64,000 nucleotides of DNA from contig CALEVZ010000013.1 in the NCBI GenBank assembly GCA_937924755.1, positions 124,001-188,000 of the forward strand. Reading direction: 5' to 3'. Below, piece after piece: positions 30,271 through 38,824 of this stretch. Numbering within the stretch: position 1 is the first letter of the stretch; the number at the start of each line of letters is the position of its first letter. The notes under the pieces were generated by a model. The model was not told the DNA's origin, searched no databases, and worked only from the letters and a program-made list of their open reading frames with translations. Source of the stretch: an uncultured bacterium. Lineage in GTDB: Bacteria; Acidobacteriota; Thermoanaerobaculia; Thermoanaerobaculales; Thermoanaerobaculaceae. A program made the position numbers and the translations under genes.

Positions 30271-32430
30271 ATGAGGGGCAGCAACTCGGACCGGGGAAGC
30301 ACCTTACCGATGGCTCTCACGCGGGCGGGAACCCTCTTTCTGCGGCCGGCGGCGGTGCTGCAGGGGGTACGGCGGAGGAGACTGCGCCCTGATGTACTGG
30401 CGGGACTCACGGTGGCCATCGTGGCCATCCCCCAGTCCATGGCCTACGCCGCCATCGCCGGTCTGCCCCCCGCCACCGGTCTCTATGCCGCAGCCGTGGC
30501 CTCGGTGGCTGGGGCCCTGTGGGGTTCCTCTAGGCACCTGTCCACCGGCCCCACCAACGCCATCTCGCTGCTGGTGCTCTCGGTCCTCTCCCCCCTGGCG
30601 GCGGTGGGCAGCGCGCAGTTCGTCGCCGCCGCGGGAGCCCTGGCGGTCCTGGTGGGCGTCGTGTGCCTGGCGTTTGCGGTGCTGCGGCTGGGAATGCTCA
30701 TCAACTTCGCCTCCCGCGCCGTCCTGCTCGGCTTTACCGCCGGTGCCGGGGTGCTGATCGCCATCGGCCAGCTCCGATCTTTGCTGGGGATCGATCTTCC
30801 CCGCAGCCCCTACCTATACCGGACGCTGGTGGGCGTGGCGGAGCGCTGGCAGGAGATCAACCCCGCCAGCGTGGCCGTGGGGCTGGGGACCCTGGCGGTG
30901 GTGATTACCCTCCAGCGGCTGGCCTCGCGCACCCCGACGGCGCTGCTGGGCCTGCTCACCGCCGGCGTGGTGGTGGCGGTGGTGGGCGCCGAGCCCCTGC
31001 GCCTCACCGTGGTGGGAGAAATTCCCCGCGCCCTCCCCGCCCTCACCCCCCTTGACTGGACCTGGCTCTTCGACAACCACGTCCTGGCCACCATCGCCAG
31101 CGGCGCGGTGGCGGTGGCAGCGCTGGGGGTGGTGGAGGCGGTGTCCATCTCCCGCGAGATCGCCCGGCAAAGCGGCGACCGCATCGACGTGAACCAGGAG
31201 CTGGTGGGCCAGGGGATGGCCAACATGGCAGCGGGACTGCTGGGAGGGTATCCCGTCTCCGGATCCTTCACCCGCAGCGCCGTGAACTACCAGGCGGGGG
31301 CGCGCACCCACCTGGCGGGGGTGCTGACCGGAACCTTCGTGCTGGCGGGCATCCTGCTCTTCGGTCCCCTGGCGGCGTACCTCCCCCACGCCGCGCTGGC
31401 CGGGCTGATTCTCCTCATCGCCTGGAACATGATCGACTGGCACAGCATCCGCCGGGTGATGCGCGCCTCCCGTGCCGAGACTCTCATCATGGCCACCACC
31501 TTTGCCGCCACCTTGGTCCTCTCCCTGGACGTGGCCATCCTCCTAGGGATCATCCTTTCCCTGGCGTTGTACATCTACCAGTCCAGCATGCCCACCGTCC
31601 ACCCGGTGGTGCCCGACGAAACCTTCCGGCACTTCGTCGAGCGCGAGGGACAGCCCCAGTGCCCCCAGCTCGCCGTGGTCAACATCCGCGGCGCCCTTTA
31701 CTTCGGCGCAGCCGCCTACGTCGAGGACGAGCTGCTCGCCAACATGGAGCGCAACCCTGGACAGCACTATCTCTTGCTGCGCCTGCACGGGGTGAGCCAC
31801 TGCGACCTCTCCGGCCTCGATGCCTTGGAGGGGATCGTCCGCCTGTACCGCGACAACGGCGGCGACGTGTTCATCGTCAAGGCTCGACCACCGGTGCGCG
31901 AGCTCATGCGCCTGGTGGGTTTCGAGGCCTTCCTGGGGGAGGACCACTTCCTCGAGCAGGATTACGCTGTCGACTACCTGTTCGAGCGGGTCTTGGATCC
32001 CGCCGTATGCTGCTACGAGTGCGAGCACCGGGTTTTCGCCGAGTGTCAGCCCCTGCATAAGCACCACTACGACGCCCGTCTGCCCAGTTTGGGTGCCTCC
32101 GTGAGCCATCCCGACCGGCATCTGACCGTCTTGGAGGTGAGGGACCTCCTCGCCAACCAGGAAAGACGACCGCTCATCGTCGATGTGCGGGAACCCGAGG
32201 AGTTCAGTACGGGCCGCATCCCCGGAGCCATGCTGCTGCCCCTGCGCAGCCTGCCGGAGCGGATGCCCGAACTTCCCCGCGACCGACGCATCCTCCTGGT
32301 CTGCCGCTCCGGCCGGCGCTCCGCCCGTGCCCTGCACTGGCTGCTGGAGGAGGGGTTTCCCGACGTCTACAACCTGAAAGGGGGCATTCTCGCCTGGAAG
32401 GCGGCCGGCCGGCCGGTGGAGGTGGAGTGA
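30271..32430 (+). CDS. SulP anion transporter fused to STAS and rhodanese domains
   Basis: The protein has 719 residues: a SulP membrane domain with about 12-14 helices (about 30-440, including IPQSMAYAAIAGLPPATGLYAA), a STAS domain (about 465-570), a Cys/His segment CCYECEHRVFAECQPLHKHH (about 580-600), and a C-terminal rhodanese domain (about 617-715) with active-site loop CRSGRRS (Cys near 677). SulP proteins carry sulfate, bicarbonate or other anions. The catalytic Cys of the rhodanese is intact, so sulfur transfer is possible. A TATGAT element lies 9 nt upstream of the ATG. Confidence 0.9.
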   Translation: MRGSNSDRGSTLPMALTRAGTLFLRPAAVLQGVRRRRLRPDVLAGLTVAIVAIPQSMAYAAIAGLPPATGLYAAAVASVAGALWGSSRHLSTGPTNAISLLVLSVLSPLAAVGSAQFVAAAGALAVLVGVVCLAFAVLRLGMLINFASRAVLLGFTAGAGVLIAIGQLRSLLGIDLPRSPYLYRTLVGVAERWQEINPASVAVGLGTLAVVITLQRLASRTPTALLGLLTAGVVVAVVGAEPLRLTVVGEIPRALPALTPLDWTWLFDNHVLATIASGAVAVAALGVVEAVSISREIARQSGDRIDVNQELVGQGMANMAAGLLGGYPVSGSFTRSAVNYQAGARTHLAGVLTGTFVLAGILLFGPLAAYLPHAALAGLILLIAWNMIDWHSIRRVMRASRAETLIMATTFAATLVLSLDVAILLGIILSLALYIYQSSMPTVHPVVPDETFRHFVEREGQPQCPQLAVVNIRGALYFGAAAYVEDELLANMERNPGQHYLLLRLHGVSHCDLSGLDALEGIVRLYRDNGGDVFIVKARPPVRELMRLVGFEAFLGEDHFLEQDYAVDYLFERVLDPAVCCYECEHRVFAECQPLHKHHYDARLPSLGASVSHPDRHLTVLEVRDLLANQERRPLIVDVREPEEFSTGRIPGAMLLPLRSLPERMPELPRDRRILLVCRSGRRSARALHWLLEEGFPDVYNLKGGILAWKAAGRPVEVE

Positions 32431-32524
32431 TGCCGGCTCCCGCATCGGCTGCCCCGGACGATGCCGACGAGAGGGCTGGCGCGCGTTTTGTCGCAACTTG
32501 AGGCGACACCCGCGGGGAAGCCAC

Positions 32525-32553
32525 TTGACAGATTGTTCAGCCTGTGGCACTCT
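32525..32553 (+). promoter_or_regulatory. Candidate promoter with perfect -35 (TTGACA) upstream of csp
   Basis: TTGACA at 32525-32530 is followed after 17 nt by CACTCT (32548-32553), which is a poor -10 but is preceded by TGTGG. It would start an RNA near 32560 that contains two hairpins before the csp gene. Confidence 0.35.
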
Positions 32554-32559
32554 CCGCCC

Positions 32560-32647
32560 GTGGTTGATGTTCGTTTGCCGTGGTTGCTCCACCCAAAACG
32601 GAGTTTGCAACCCGCCGCGAGTCGGAGTCAGCTCGCGGCTTTTTTTT
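32560..32647 (+). ncRNA. Candidate structured leader or small RNA ending at a terminator
   Basis: Downstream of the TTGACA element are GGTTGCTCC / GGA-GTTT-GCAACC, which can fold with a 4-nt bulge, and then the terminator hairpin at 32614-32647. The whole could be a free small RNA of about 90 nt or an attenuated leader of the cold-shock gene 69 nt downstream. It matches no RNA family I recognise. Confidence 0.3.
32614..32647 (+). terminator. Intrinsic terminator between SulP and csp
   Basis: A perfect 8-bp stem GCCGCGAG / CTCGCGGC with a 10-nt loop is followed by eight consecutive T residues. It is a textbook rho-independent terminator and lies 69 nt upstream of the csp start. Confidence 0.85.
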
Positions 32648-32715
32648 ACGCCGATTGACTGTCGGCAGGAACAACGGCGGCCGAAGGCGCCGCCGAGTAC
32701 AGAGGAGAAGGTAGT

Positions 32716-32916
32716 ATGGCAACTGGTACGGTCAAGTGGTTCAACGACGCAAAGGGGTTCGGCTTCATCACGCAGGAGAGTGGGGAGGATGTCTTCGTCC
32801 ACTACTCCGCCATCCAGGGCGACGGCTTCCGCACCCTGAAAGAGGGTGCGCGCGTGGAGTTCGACATCACCCGCGGACCCAAGGGCCTGCAGGCCTCCAA
32901 CGTGCGGATTTCCTGA
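32716..32916 (+). CDS. Cold-shock protein (CspA family)
   Basis: The protein has 66 residues and a single cold-shock OB domain with RNP1 KGFGFI (about residues 15-20) and RNP2 DVFVHYSAI. It is an RNA chaperone that melts secondary structure in mRNA. GAGGAGAAGG precedes the ATG. Upstream there is a long structured leader region, as is common for csp genes, and a strong terminator follows. Confidence 0.95.
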   Translation: MATGTVKWFNDAKGFGFITQESGEDVFVHYSAIQGDGFRTLKEGARVEFDITRGPKGLQASNVRIS

Positions 32917-32944
32917 CCCCACAGCGAGATCACAGCACCTACCG

Positions 32945-32979
32945 CAAGGGCGGCGCCACGGCGCCGCCCTTGTTCTTCT
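32945..32979 (+). terminator. Intrinsic terminator after csp
   Basis: A 13-bp perfect stem (CAAGGGCGGCGCC / GGCGCCGCCCTTG) with an AC loop is followed by TTCTTCTT. It begins 29 nt after the csp stop codon. Confidence 0.8.
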
Positions 32980-33377
32980 TGTCACCAAAGTACCCCAGTC
33001 GGGCGCAAGCCCTCAGGCGGGGGGTTCGAGCGCCGCAGTCGCCCAGGTCGAGAAGCGGCACGCCAACCCGGCGTGGCGGCCTCGACGGGCTGCAGTGCGG
33101 GGGCAGCCTGGCACGGCCTTGCCGATCTCTCACCGTCACCGTCGGATCGCCCACTACGACGTCGGCCCGCCGTGACGCCAGCCCTGCCCCTCCTCGGTGG
33201 GCCGGCCGGGGACGAAGACCTGATTCCAGGCCCGTCGGTTGGCCACAGGTTCCGCGACACCGCCCGACCGCTCCCCTCGGGATCCCCCGTTCTTCGGAAC
33301 AGGCCGGCGGCGCGGAATGTCCTGCCGCGCCGCCGCCTTGCGCCTCTCCGTCCCTCGACCCCTGCAAGGGGATCAGC
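32980..33377. other. Intergenic stretch without recognisable gene
   Basis: About 400 bp between csp and the convergent DUF3373 gene. The open frames here look like GC-skew artefacts without motifs. A 10-bp hairpin (GGCGGCGCGG / CCGCGCCGCC, 33306-33334, 9-nt loop) and a short CCCCT/AGGGG dyad next to the DUF3373 stop are the only structures seen. Neither has a T-run. Confidence 0.5.
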
Positions 33378-35018
33378 CTAGAAGCGGGCCGTGAACGAGG
33401 CGGAGATCATGCTGGCACCGTCGTAGGTGGGGAAGCCCAGCACCGGCGGCTGCCCGCCGGAGAGCTTCTTGGGCGCCCCCAGGTGCCACCCCGAGCCCGA
33501 GTAGTTGTAGTCGTAGTTGATGTACCCCAACCGGAAGAGGAAATTCTTGCGAATCTGGTGGAGCAGGTACACCTCGATGACGTCACCCCGGGTGGCGGTC
33601 TTGGGGGCAATGATGTCGTCCTGGGCGGGGGTGAAGTTGAACCAGTATTCGGAGCCGTGGTTGAACTCGGCGCCGATCTGGGTGGCGCCATTGGGCAAGT
33701 TGTAGCGCACCCCCAGGTAGTACATGGTGCCGGAGTGGGACTCGGGGACGGTGAAGGGATCGGCGAACAAGCCGCCGAAGGGGGTGGTGACGTTGTCGGG
33801 GTGGCTTTTGATGTAGTTGAAGTTGACGAACCAGTCCAGGGGCCCGTCGGTGCGCATGAGGAGGGCGCCGGCGATGTCCATGTCCCCCAGGTTGGCCGAG
33901 GGCGAAAAGCGCATCACCAGCGGCGCGCCGATGGCCTCGCCGGTCACCGGGTTGTTGGGCAACACGATGAGGCCGTTGAAGCCATCGGTGAGGTTGAAGG
34001 CCCGGGCCACGGTCACCTGGGCGAGGGTCGTGCCGTCATCCCAGATATCCCAGTTGATACCGGCAAACTGGGCGTCCTTCAGGCGATCGGCGGGCTGGCG
34101 TAGCACTTGGCCGTTGCCGAAGCCGCTCTCGTACCCCAGCCCCCAGCACAGCCGCGCCGTGGAGTGCTCCGACAGGTGATACCCGAGCGTCACGCCATCG
34201 AACTGGAAGTCGATCAGCGAGCCCATCGGGGAGCCGGAGCGCATCTCCCCCTGGCGCAGGTGCATGGGAGGCCCCCCCGAGGACGGCCGGCGGCCCGCCG
34301 ACAGATAGAGACCGGTGCCACCGATGTTGGTCCAGTCGAAGTAGGCGCGCTCCACCCGCAGCTGATCGCCGTTGGGCACTCCCACCGTGTTGCCATCGAT
34401 GTTGAAGCTGTTGGACTGGCCGTTGAACACTTGGACGCCGGTGGAGTCCCCGAACACCTTGTACATGGACAGCCGACCGGAAAACTTGACGTTTTCGGCC
34501 ACTGCGGCGTTGATGGACAGGCGCAGGCGGTTGGTGTAGAGCGCCGAGTTGTCGGCATCGTAGCCACGGACGAAGACGTGAGGCAGCAGGGAGGCCATAA
34601 GCGCCTGCTGCATGGCGGGGGGAAAGGCCCCCATCGCCTGCTGCAACTTGGCGTACGTTAGACTCCCGGTGAAGTACTGGTAGGAGCCGTAGTTGGCCGC
34701 GATGAACTGCTGCACCTGCTGGGGGGAGGCGGGCAGCTGCCCGGTGGCGCCGTAGTAGAAGAGGGTGTCCACGATCCCCTTCTGCAGCCGCATGCCGTCG
34801 AAGTGGTCGGGGATGGACGCCGAGATCGAGTGGGCCTCGAAGCGGAAGTCGCCCGAGAAGTTGAGGCGGTCCTTGGCCGCCTTGACCTCCACCTTGGCCA
34901 AGCGCTCCTCCAGCTCATCCAGGCGTGCCTCGAGGTCCTCATCCCCCGCCGGTTCCTTCTGGGCGCTCGCGAACGTTGTCACGAGCACGAGTGCTGGAAC
35001 GATCATCAACCATCGCAT
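33378..35018 (-). CDS. DUF3373-family outer-membrane barrel
   Basis: The protein has 546 residues: a signal peptide (1-19), a short coiled coil (about 27-48, LEARLDELEERLAKVEVKAA), then a long beta-barrel with aromatic-rich strands ending in SFTARF. The pattern (coiled coil, RLNFSGDFRFEAH, LYTNRLRLSINAAV, ERAYFDW) is that of DUF3373, a porin-like family of anaerobic proteobacteria and relatives. GGAGAGA precedes the ATG. It is the last gene of the respiratory operon, so it may admit the substrate (inference). Confidence 0.85.
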   Translation of the reverse strand: MRWLMIVPALVLVTTFASAQKEPAGDEDLEARLDELEERLAKVEVKAAKDRLNFSGDFRFEAHSISASIPDHFDGMRLQKGIVDTLFYYGATGQLPASPQQVQQFIAANYGSYQYFTGSLTYAKLQQAMGAFPPAMQQALMASLLPHVFVRGYDADNSALYTNRLRLSINAAVAENVKFSGRLSMYKVFGDSTGVQVFNGQSNSFNIDGNTVGVPNGDQLRVERAYFDWTNIGGTGLYLSAGRRPSSGGPPMHLRQGEMRSGSPMGSLIDFQFDGVTLGYHLSEHSTARLCWGLGYESGFGNGQVLRQPADRLKDAQFAGINWDIWDDGTTLAQVTVARAFNLTDGFNGLIVLPNNPVTGEAIGAPLVMRFSPSANLGDMDIAGALLMRTDGPLDWFVNFNYIKSHPDNVTTPFGGLFADPFTVPESHSGTMYYLGVRYNLPNGATQIGAEFNHGSEYWFNFTPAQDDIIAPKTATRGDVIEVYLLHQIRKNFLFRLGYINYDYNYSGSGWHLGAPKKLSGGQPPVLGFPTYDGASMISASFTARF

Positions 35019-35066
35019 GGGTCTCTCCTCCTCACCGCCACGCAGGCGGTCGTATAGTCCAGAAAA

Positions 35067-36029
35067 TCACTGAAAAGCGCTCACCTGACCGGCAAAGACG
35101 AACACGTAGCGCAGCATGAGGCCACCGAAGAGCACCAGCACCGCCGCCGCCGCCGCCATCCCCCGCCCCGGGTGCAGCTCCTGCCGTGCCAGAAGTACCG
35201 GGCGCAACTCCCACAGCTCCAGCCCCAGCGGCAGGAGCAGTCCGAGGGTGAAAAACCACCCCCAGAAGGCCCATGTGAACGGCCCGCCGAGGATCAAGCG
35301 CAGCGCCTCCTGCACCGCCAGGGGGGACAGGGCGCCGTGGATGATGTACGGCAGTACCACAAACAATTCCAACAAGATCCACACGATATCCAGGCTGAAC
35401 AAAAGCCTCGCCTCGCCCGCTTCCAGGCCCGCCCGGCGCAGCGAGAGCACCAGGATGAGCAGGGCGCAGCCGGTGGACAGCGCCGAGAAGAGAAACATCT
35501 GCGCCACCAGGTTGGTGTTCCAGAACGGCCGCGCCTGCACCGCCCCCAGCAGCACGCCGGTGTAAATCCCCACGCCGACGGCGACGGGAAAGCCGACCAT
35601 GGCCAGCGGCCGGCGCAGGCCCTCCCGCCAGGAGCGGTCGATCCAGCGCAGGAACCGCAGCCGCCGCGGCAGTTTGGCCAGGGCGGCGCCCAGTCGGTCT
35701 GCCGGCAACCACGCCCAGAAGGCGAGCAGCGTAATACCAGTGAAAAGCAGCAGCAGCCACGCACCGATGGACATCGGGCTGCGCCACTCGAAGGTGATAA
35801 ACAGCTTGTAAAAGCGGTACCAGTGGCCGAGGTCGAAGACCAGTAGCGCCGACCCCAGCGACACCGGCCAGGGAGCCAGCAGCGCCCCGGCCCGCGCCAG
35901 CCGTGGGAAGGCGGTGCCCTCACCCCGCTGCAGGTAGGTGGCCAGGGCGGAGACGAAAAACAAGCCGGCGGACAGCCCCCCCAGGAACAGGTAGAGCACG
36001 ATCAACCAGCCCCAACGCGGTTCAGGCAT
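35067..36029 (-). CDS. NrfD/PsrC-type membrane subunit
   Basis: The protein has 320 residues with eight or nine membrane helices. The N-terminal helix (LIVLYLFLGGLSAGLFFVSAL) and the overall pattern match NrfD/PsrC quinone-reactive subunits. It carries quinol electrons to the periplasmic 4Fe-4S protein and molybdenum enzyme encoded just upstream. The ATG at 36029 (after GGGGG) is used; a GTG at 36041 is the alternative. Confidence 0.9.
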   Translation of the reverse strand: MPEPRWGWLIVLYLFLGGLSAGLFFVSALATYLQRGEGTAFPRLARAGALLAPWPVSLGSALLVFDLGHWYRFYKLFITFEWRSPMSIGAWLLLLFTGITLLAFWAWLPADRLGAALAKLPRRLRFLRWIDRSWREGLRRPLAMVGFPVAVGVGIYTGVLLGAVQARPFWNTNLVAQMFLFSALSTGCALLILVLSLRRAGLEAGEARLLFSLDIVWILLELFVVLPYIIHGALSPLAVQEALRLILGGPFTWAFWGWFFTLGLLLPLGLELWELRPVLLARQELHPGRGMAAAAAVLVLFGGLMLRYVFVFAGQVSAFQ

Positions 36030-36057
36030 GCGCACCCCCACAAAAATGCGAACATGG

Positions 36058-36621
36058 CTATACCAGGTACCAACCTTGCGGGTCGTTGCCGGTTTGCGGC
36101 TTCTTCACGTAAGCGCGGCGGCTGTCCAGTAGGCGCCGCAGCTCGGAGGCGGGGTCATCGAGGTTGCCGAAGGTGCGCACCCGGCTGGGACAGGTCTCCA
36201 CACAGGCCGGCTCCCGCCCGGCGTCGACCCGGTGGGCACACATGGTGCACTTGTCCACCACCCTGGTTTCCGGGTTGAAGAACCGGGCATCGTAGGGGCA
36301 GGCGATGATGCAGTAGCCACAGCCGATGCAGTCCTCGGTCCTGACCAGCACCAGGCCGTCCTCGCGCTGGTACGAGGCGCCGGTGGGGCATACCCGCACG
36401 CACGACGGGCTCCCGCAGTGGTGACACTGCTCGGGCTCGAAGCTGGCCCGCAGGTGGGGGTAGTGCCCGCCCCGCTCCTCGTTGATACGGTTGCGGAACT
36501 TGCCCATGGGCACGCCGTTCTCGGCCTTGCAGGCGACCACGCAGGCCTTGCAGTTGATGCACTTGCGGGTATCGAAGGCGAGTGCCCAACGGGTGCTATT
36601 CAGGCCCAGGCGCTTACGCAT
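36058..36621 (-). CDS. Four-cluster 4Fe-4S electron-transfer subunit (PsrB/NrfC type)
   Basis: The protein has 187 residues with four Cys motifs: C21-C24-C27-C31 (CINCKACVVAC), CHHCGSPSCVRVC, CIGCGYCIIAC and CTMCAHR...CVETC. This is the standard ferredoxin subunit of CISM-type oxidoreductases, bridging the NrfD subunit and the molybdopterin subunit. It has no signal peptide of its own, so it would be co-exported with the Tat partner. The start overlaps the molybdopterin gene by 8 bp. Confidence 0.93.
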   Translation of the reverse strand: MRKRLGLNSTRWALAFDTRKCINCKACVVACKAENGVPMGKFRNRINEERGGHYPHLRASFEPEQCHHCGSPSCVRVCPTGASYQREDGLVLVRTEDCIGCGYCIIACPYDARFFNPETRVVDKCTMCAHRVDAGREPACVETCPSRVRTFGNLDDPASELRRLLDSRRAYVKKPQTGNDPQGWYLV

Positions 36622-38824
36622 GGGAGGCCTCCTCGACGACCTTGCGCACGGTGACGAAGGTTTCGTGAAAGGCGGCGTTGCCGGACACCCGGTCCCAGGC
36701 GGTGACCAGTACGTCGGCGTCACAGGCGCCGTTGCCGTGGGCGCGGCGCAGCCAGGGTGAGATCTTCCCGAACCCGTGCAGCATGAACACGCAGTCGGGG
36801 CGGATTTCCGGCGTCACCCGGGCCGGCAGGCGCACATGCCCCACCTCGCTGGCCAATTCCACCAGGTCCCCGGAGGCAATTCCCAGCCGGCCGGCGGGCT
36901 CGGGGTGGATCCACAGGTCGTTGGTGGGGGTCTGTTCGATAAGCCAGGGATTGTTGGTGGTCGCAGCGTGGGTGTGGGTGGCCTTGCGCCCCAACACCAT
37001 GCGGAACGCCCCCTGCGGCGGCTGGGTTGGGGGGTGGTACACCGGCAGAGGGTCGTGGCCGGCTTCGGCGAGGCGCGCGGAGACCAGCTCGACCTTGCCC
37101 GAGCGGGTCAGAAAGCGATATCCCGGCGCCAGGGTCTTGCCGTAAAAGGGTGCCCCCTCCAGCGCGAAGACACCGTGCTTCTTTAAGTACTCCAGTGGAT
37201 TTTCTACCGGCAACTCGGCCGCCTGTTCGGCGATCCATTCCTCGATGGTGTAGTCGAAATAATCCCCCAATCCCAAGCGCTTGGCCAGTCCCTGGATAAT
37301 CTCCAAGTTGGGCCGCGTGTCATGCACCGGCGTCACCACCTGCTGGCGCAGCACCACCACCGGCCAGATGCCGGGCAGCATGTGCAGCGGGTCGGTGCGC
37401 TCCAGGTACATGGACTCCGGCAGTACCACGTCGGCGAACCACGCGGTGTCGCTCATCTGGGTGTCGATGACGGCGACGAAGTCCATCGCCTCGAGCATGC
37501 GCCGGGTCTTGCCGCGGTCCGGCAGGGCGTTCATGGGGTCCTGCTTGTAGACCATCCACCCCTTCACCGGGTACGGTGTTCCGCTCAGGACGTTGTCCCG
37601 CGCCTGCAGGAACGCCCCGTCCCCCCGCGCCGCCAGGGGGAAGCGGCTGTCGATCTCGTCCACCCGGGGCGCCGTGGGGTCGTCCCAAGGGAGCACCAGG
37701 AGTTCTCCCAGGGGGATACGGCTATTGGGCACCACCCCCCCTTCCCGATCCCAGCTGCCGACGATGGCGTTCAGGATCGCCTGCCCACGCCGCATCTGAA
37801 AGTCGTTGACGTACCAAGAAGAACGGCGGCCGGCGTAATACACAGCGCGGGGGGCGACGTCGGCGAACTCGCGGGCGATGCGGGTGATGTCCCGCGCCGG
37901 GATCTCCGTCTCCCCCTCCGCCCACTGCGGGGTGCAGCTCTCCACGTGGGCAGCCAGCTCCTCGAACCCGAGGCAACGGGTGGTGACGAATTCTTTGTCG
38001 TATCGCTGCTCCCTAATGATGACGTGAAGCATGGCGAGGATGAAGGCCAGATCAGTACCGGGCCGGATGGGGTACCACTCGTCGGCCTTGGCGGCCGTCA
38101 CCGTGAAGCGCGGGTCGAGGTACACCAGCTTGGCCTTGCGGTTCATGGTCCCATCGATGAGGTCCATGGTGTCGGGAGTGATGATGGACTCGAAGCGGTT
38201 GGCCCCCGACATGATGACGTAGCGGGCGTTGAGCAGGTCGAACGACGGCACCGTGCCGAACGTCATGGAGTAGGCCAGATTCACCGACGCTAGGCAGAGG
38301 GTGGGATGGCGCAGCAGGTTGGGAGAGCCGAAGGCCAGGGCGAAGTTCTTGAAGAACTCCTCCTGGAACCCCTCGGTGGAGGAAAACATGACGCCCTCCG
38401 GACCGTACTTTTCCCGGATCTCCTGCAGCCGCTGCGCGGTGAAATCCAGCGCCTCGTCCCAGGAGACCTCCCGCCACTTTCCCTCCCCCCGTGCCCCGGC
38501 GCGGATCAAGGGTCCTTTCACCCGGTCAGGGTCGTACAGCGCCTGGATGGCCGCGTTGCCCCGGGCGCACAGCATCCCCCGGGACTTGGGCGAGGCCGGG
38601 TTGGGGTTCAGCTTCGTCACCCGCCCGTTCTCCACCACCGCCAGCACCGCGCACTTGTTGGGGCACACCTCGCAGGCGGTAGCCACCTCGCGCACCTCGG
38701 CGGCGACCGCGGCCCGCCGACGGCGGGCCAGCGGCGCGCATCCCAGCTGTGGGCCCAGCGCCGCCGAGGCCGCGACCGCTGCGGCGCCCGCCATCACCTG
38801 CCGCCGCGTCACCCCCCTACGCAT
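36614..38824 (-). CDS. Tat-exported molybdopterin oxidoreductase (PsrA/PhsA-like)
   Basis: The protein has 736 residues. A Tat signal, RRQVMAG (R7-R8), is followed by a 4Fe-4S site C51-x2-C54-x3-C58-x27-C86. C177 (HPTLCLAS) is placed where PsrA-type enzymes have the Mo-ligating Cys. The molybdopterin-binding domains extend to the C-terminal dinucleotide-binding domain (from about 610). With PsrB- and NrfD-type partners it should be a periplasm-facing quinol-linked reductase (or oxidase) of polysulfide, thiosulfate, tetrathionate or an arsenic/selenium oxyanion; the sequence alone does not decide. The ATG at 38824 overlaps the upstream stop. Confidence 0.93.
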   Translation of the reverse strand: MRRGVTRRQVMAGAAAVAASAALGPQLGCAPLARRRRAAVAAEVREVATACEVCPNKCAVLAVVENGRVTKLNPNPASPKSRGMLCARGNAAIQALYDPDRVKGPLIRAGARGEGKWREVSWDEALDFTAQRLQEIREKYGPEGVMFSSTEGFQEEFFKNFALAFGSPNLLRHPTLCLASVNLAYSMTFGTVPSFDLLNARYVIMSGANRFESIITPDTMDLIDGTMNRKAKLVYLDPRFTVTAAKADEWYPIRPGTDLAFILAMLHVIIREQRYDKEFVTTRCLGFEELAAHVESCTPQWAEGETEIPARDITRIAREFADVAPRAVYYAGRRSSWYVNDFQMRRGQAILNAIVGSWDREGGVVPNSRIPLGELLVLPWDDPTAPRVDEIDSRFPLAARGDGAFLQARDNVLSGTPYPVKGWMVYKQDPMNALPDRGKTRRMLEAMDFVAVIDTQMSDTAWFADVVLPESMYLERTDPLHMLPGIWPVVVLRQQVVTPVHDTRPNLEIIQGLAKRLGLGDYFDYTIEEWIAEQAAELPVENPLEYLKKHGVFALEGAPFYGKTLAPGYRFLTRSGKVELVSARLAEAGHDPLPVYHPPTQPPQGAFRMVLGRKATHTHAATTNNPWLIEQTPTNDLWIHPEPAGRLGIASGDLVELASEVGHVRLPARVTPEIRPDCVFMLHGFGKISPWLRRAHGNGACDADVLVTAWDRVSGNAAFHETFVTVRKVVEEASHA

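Noticed and set aside
33073-33381. Open frames on both strands between csp and the DUF3373 gene as small genes
   Set aside because: They are Pro/Arg/Ala-rich on every frame, have no ribosome-binding site and overlap hairpins, so they look like GC-skew artefacts.
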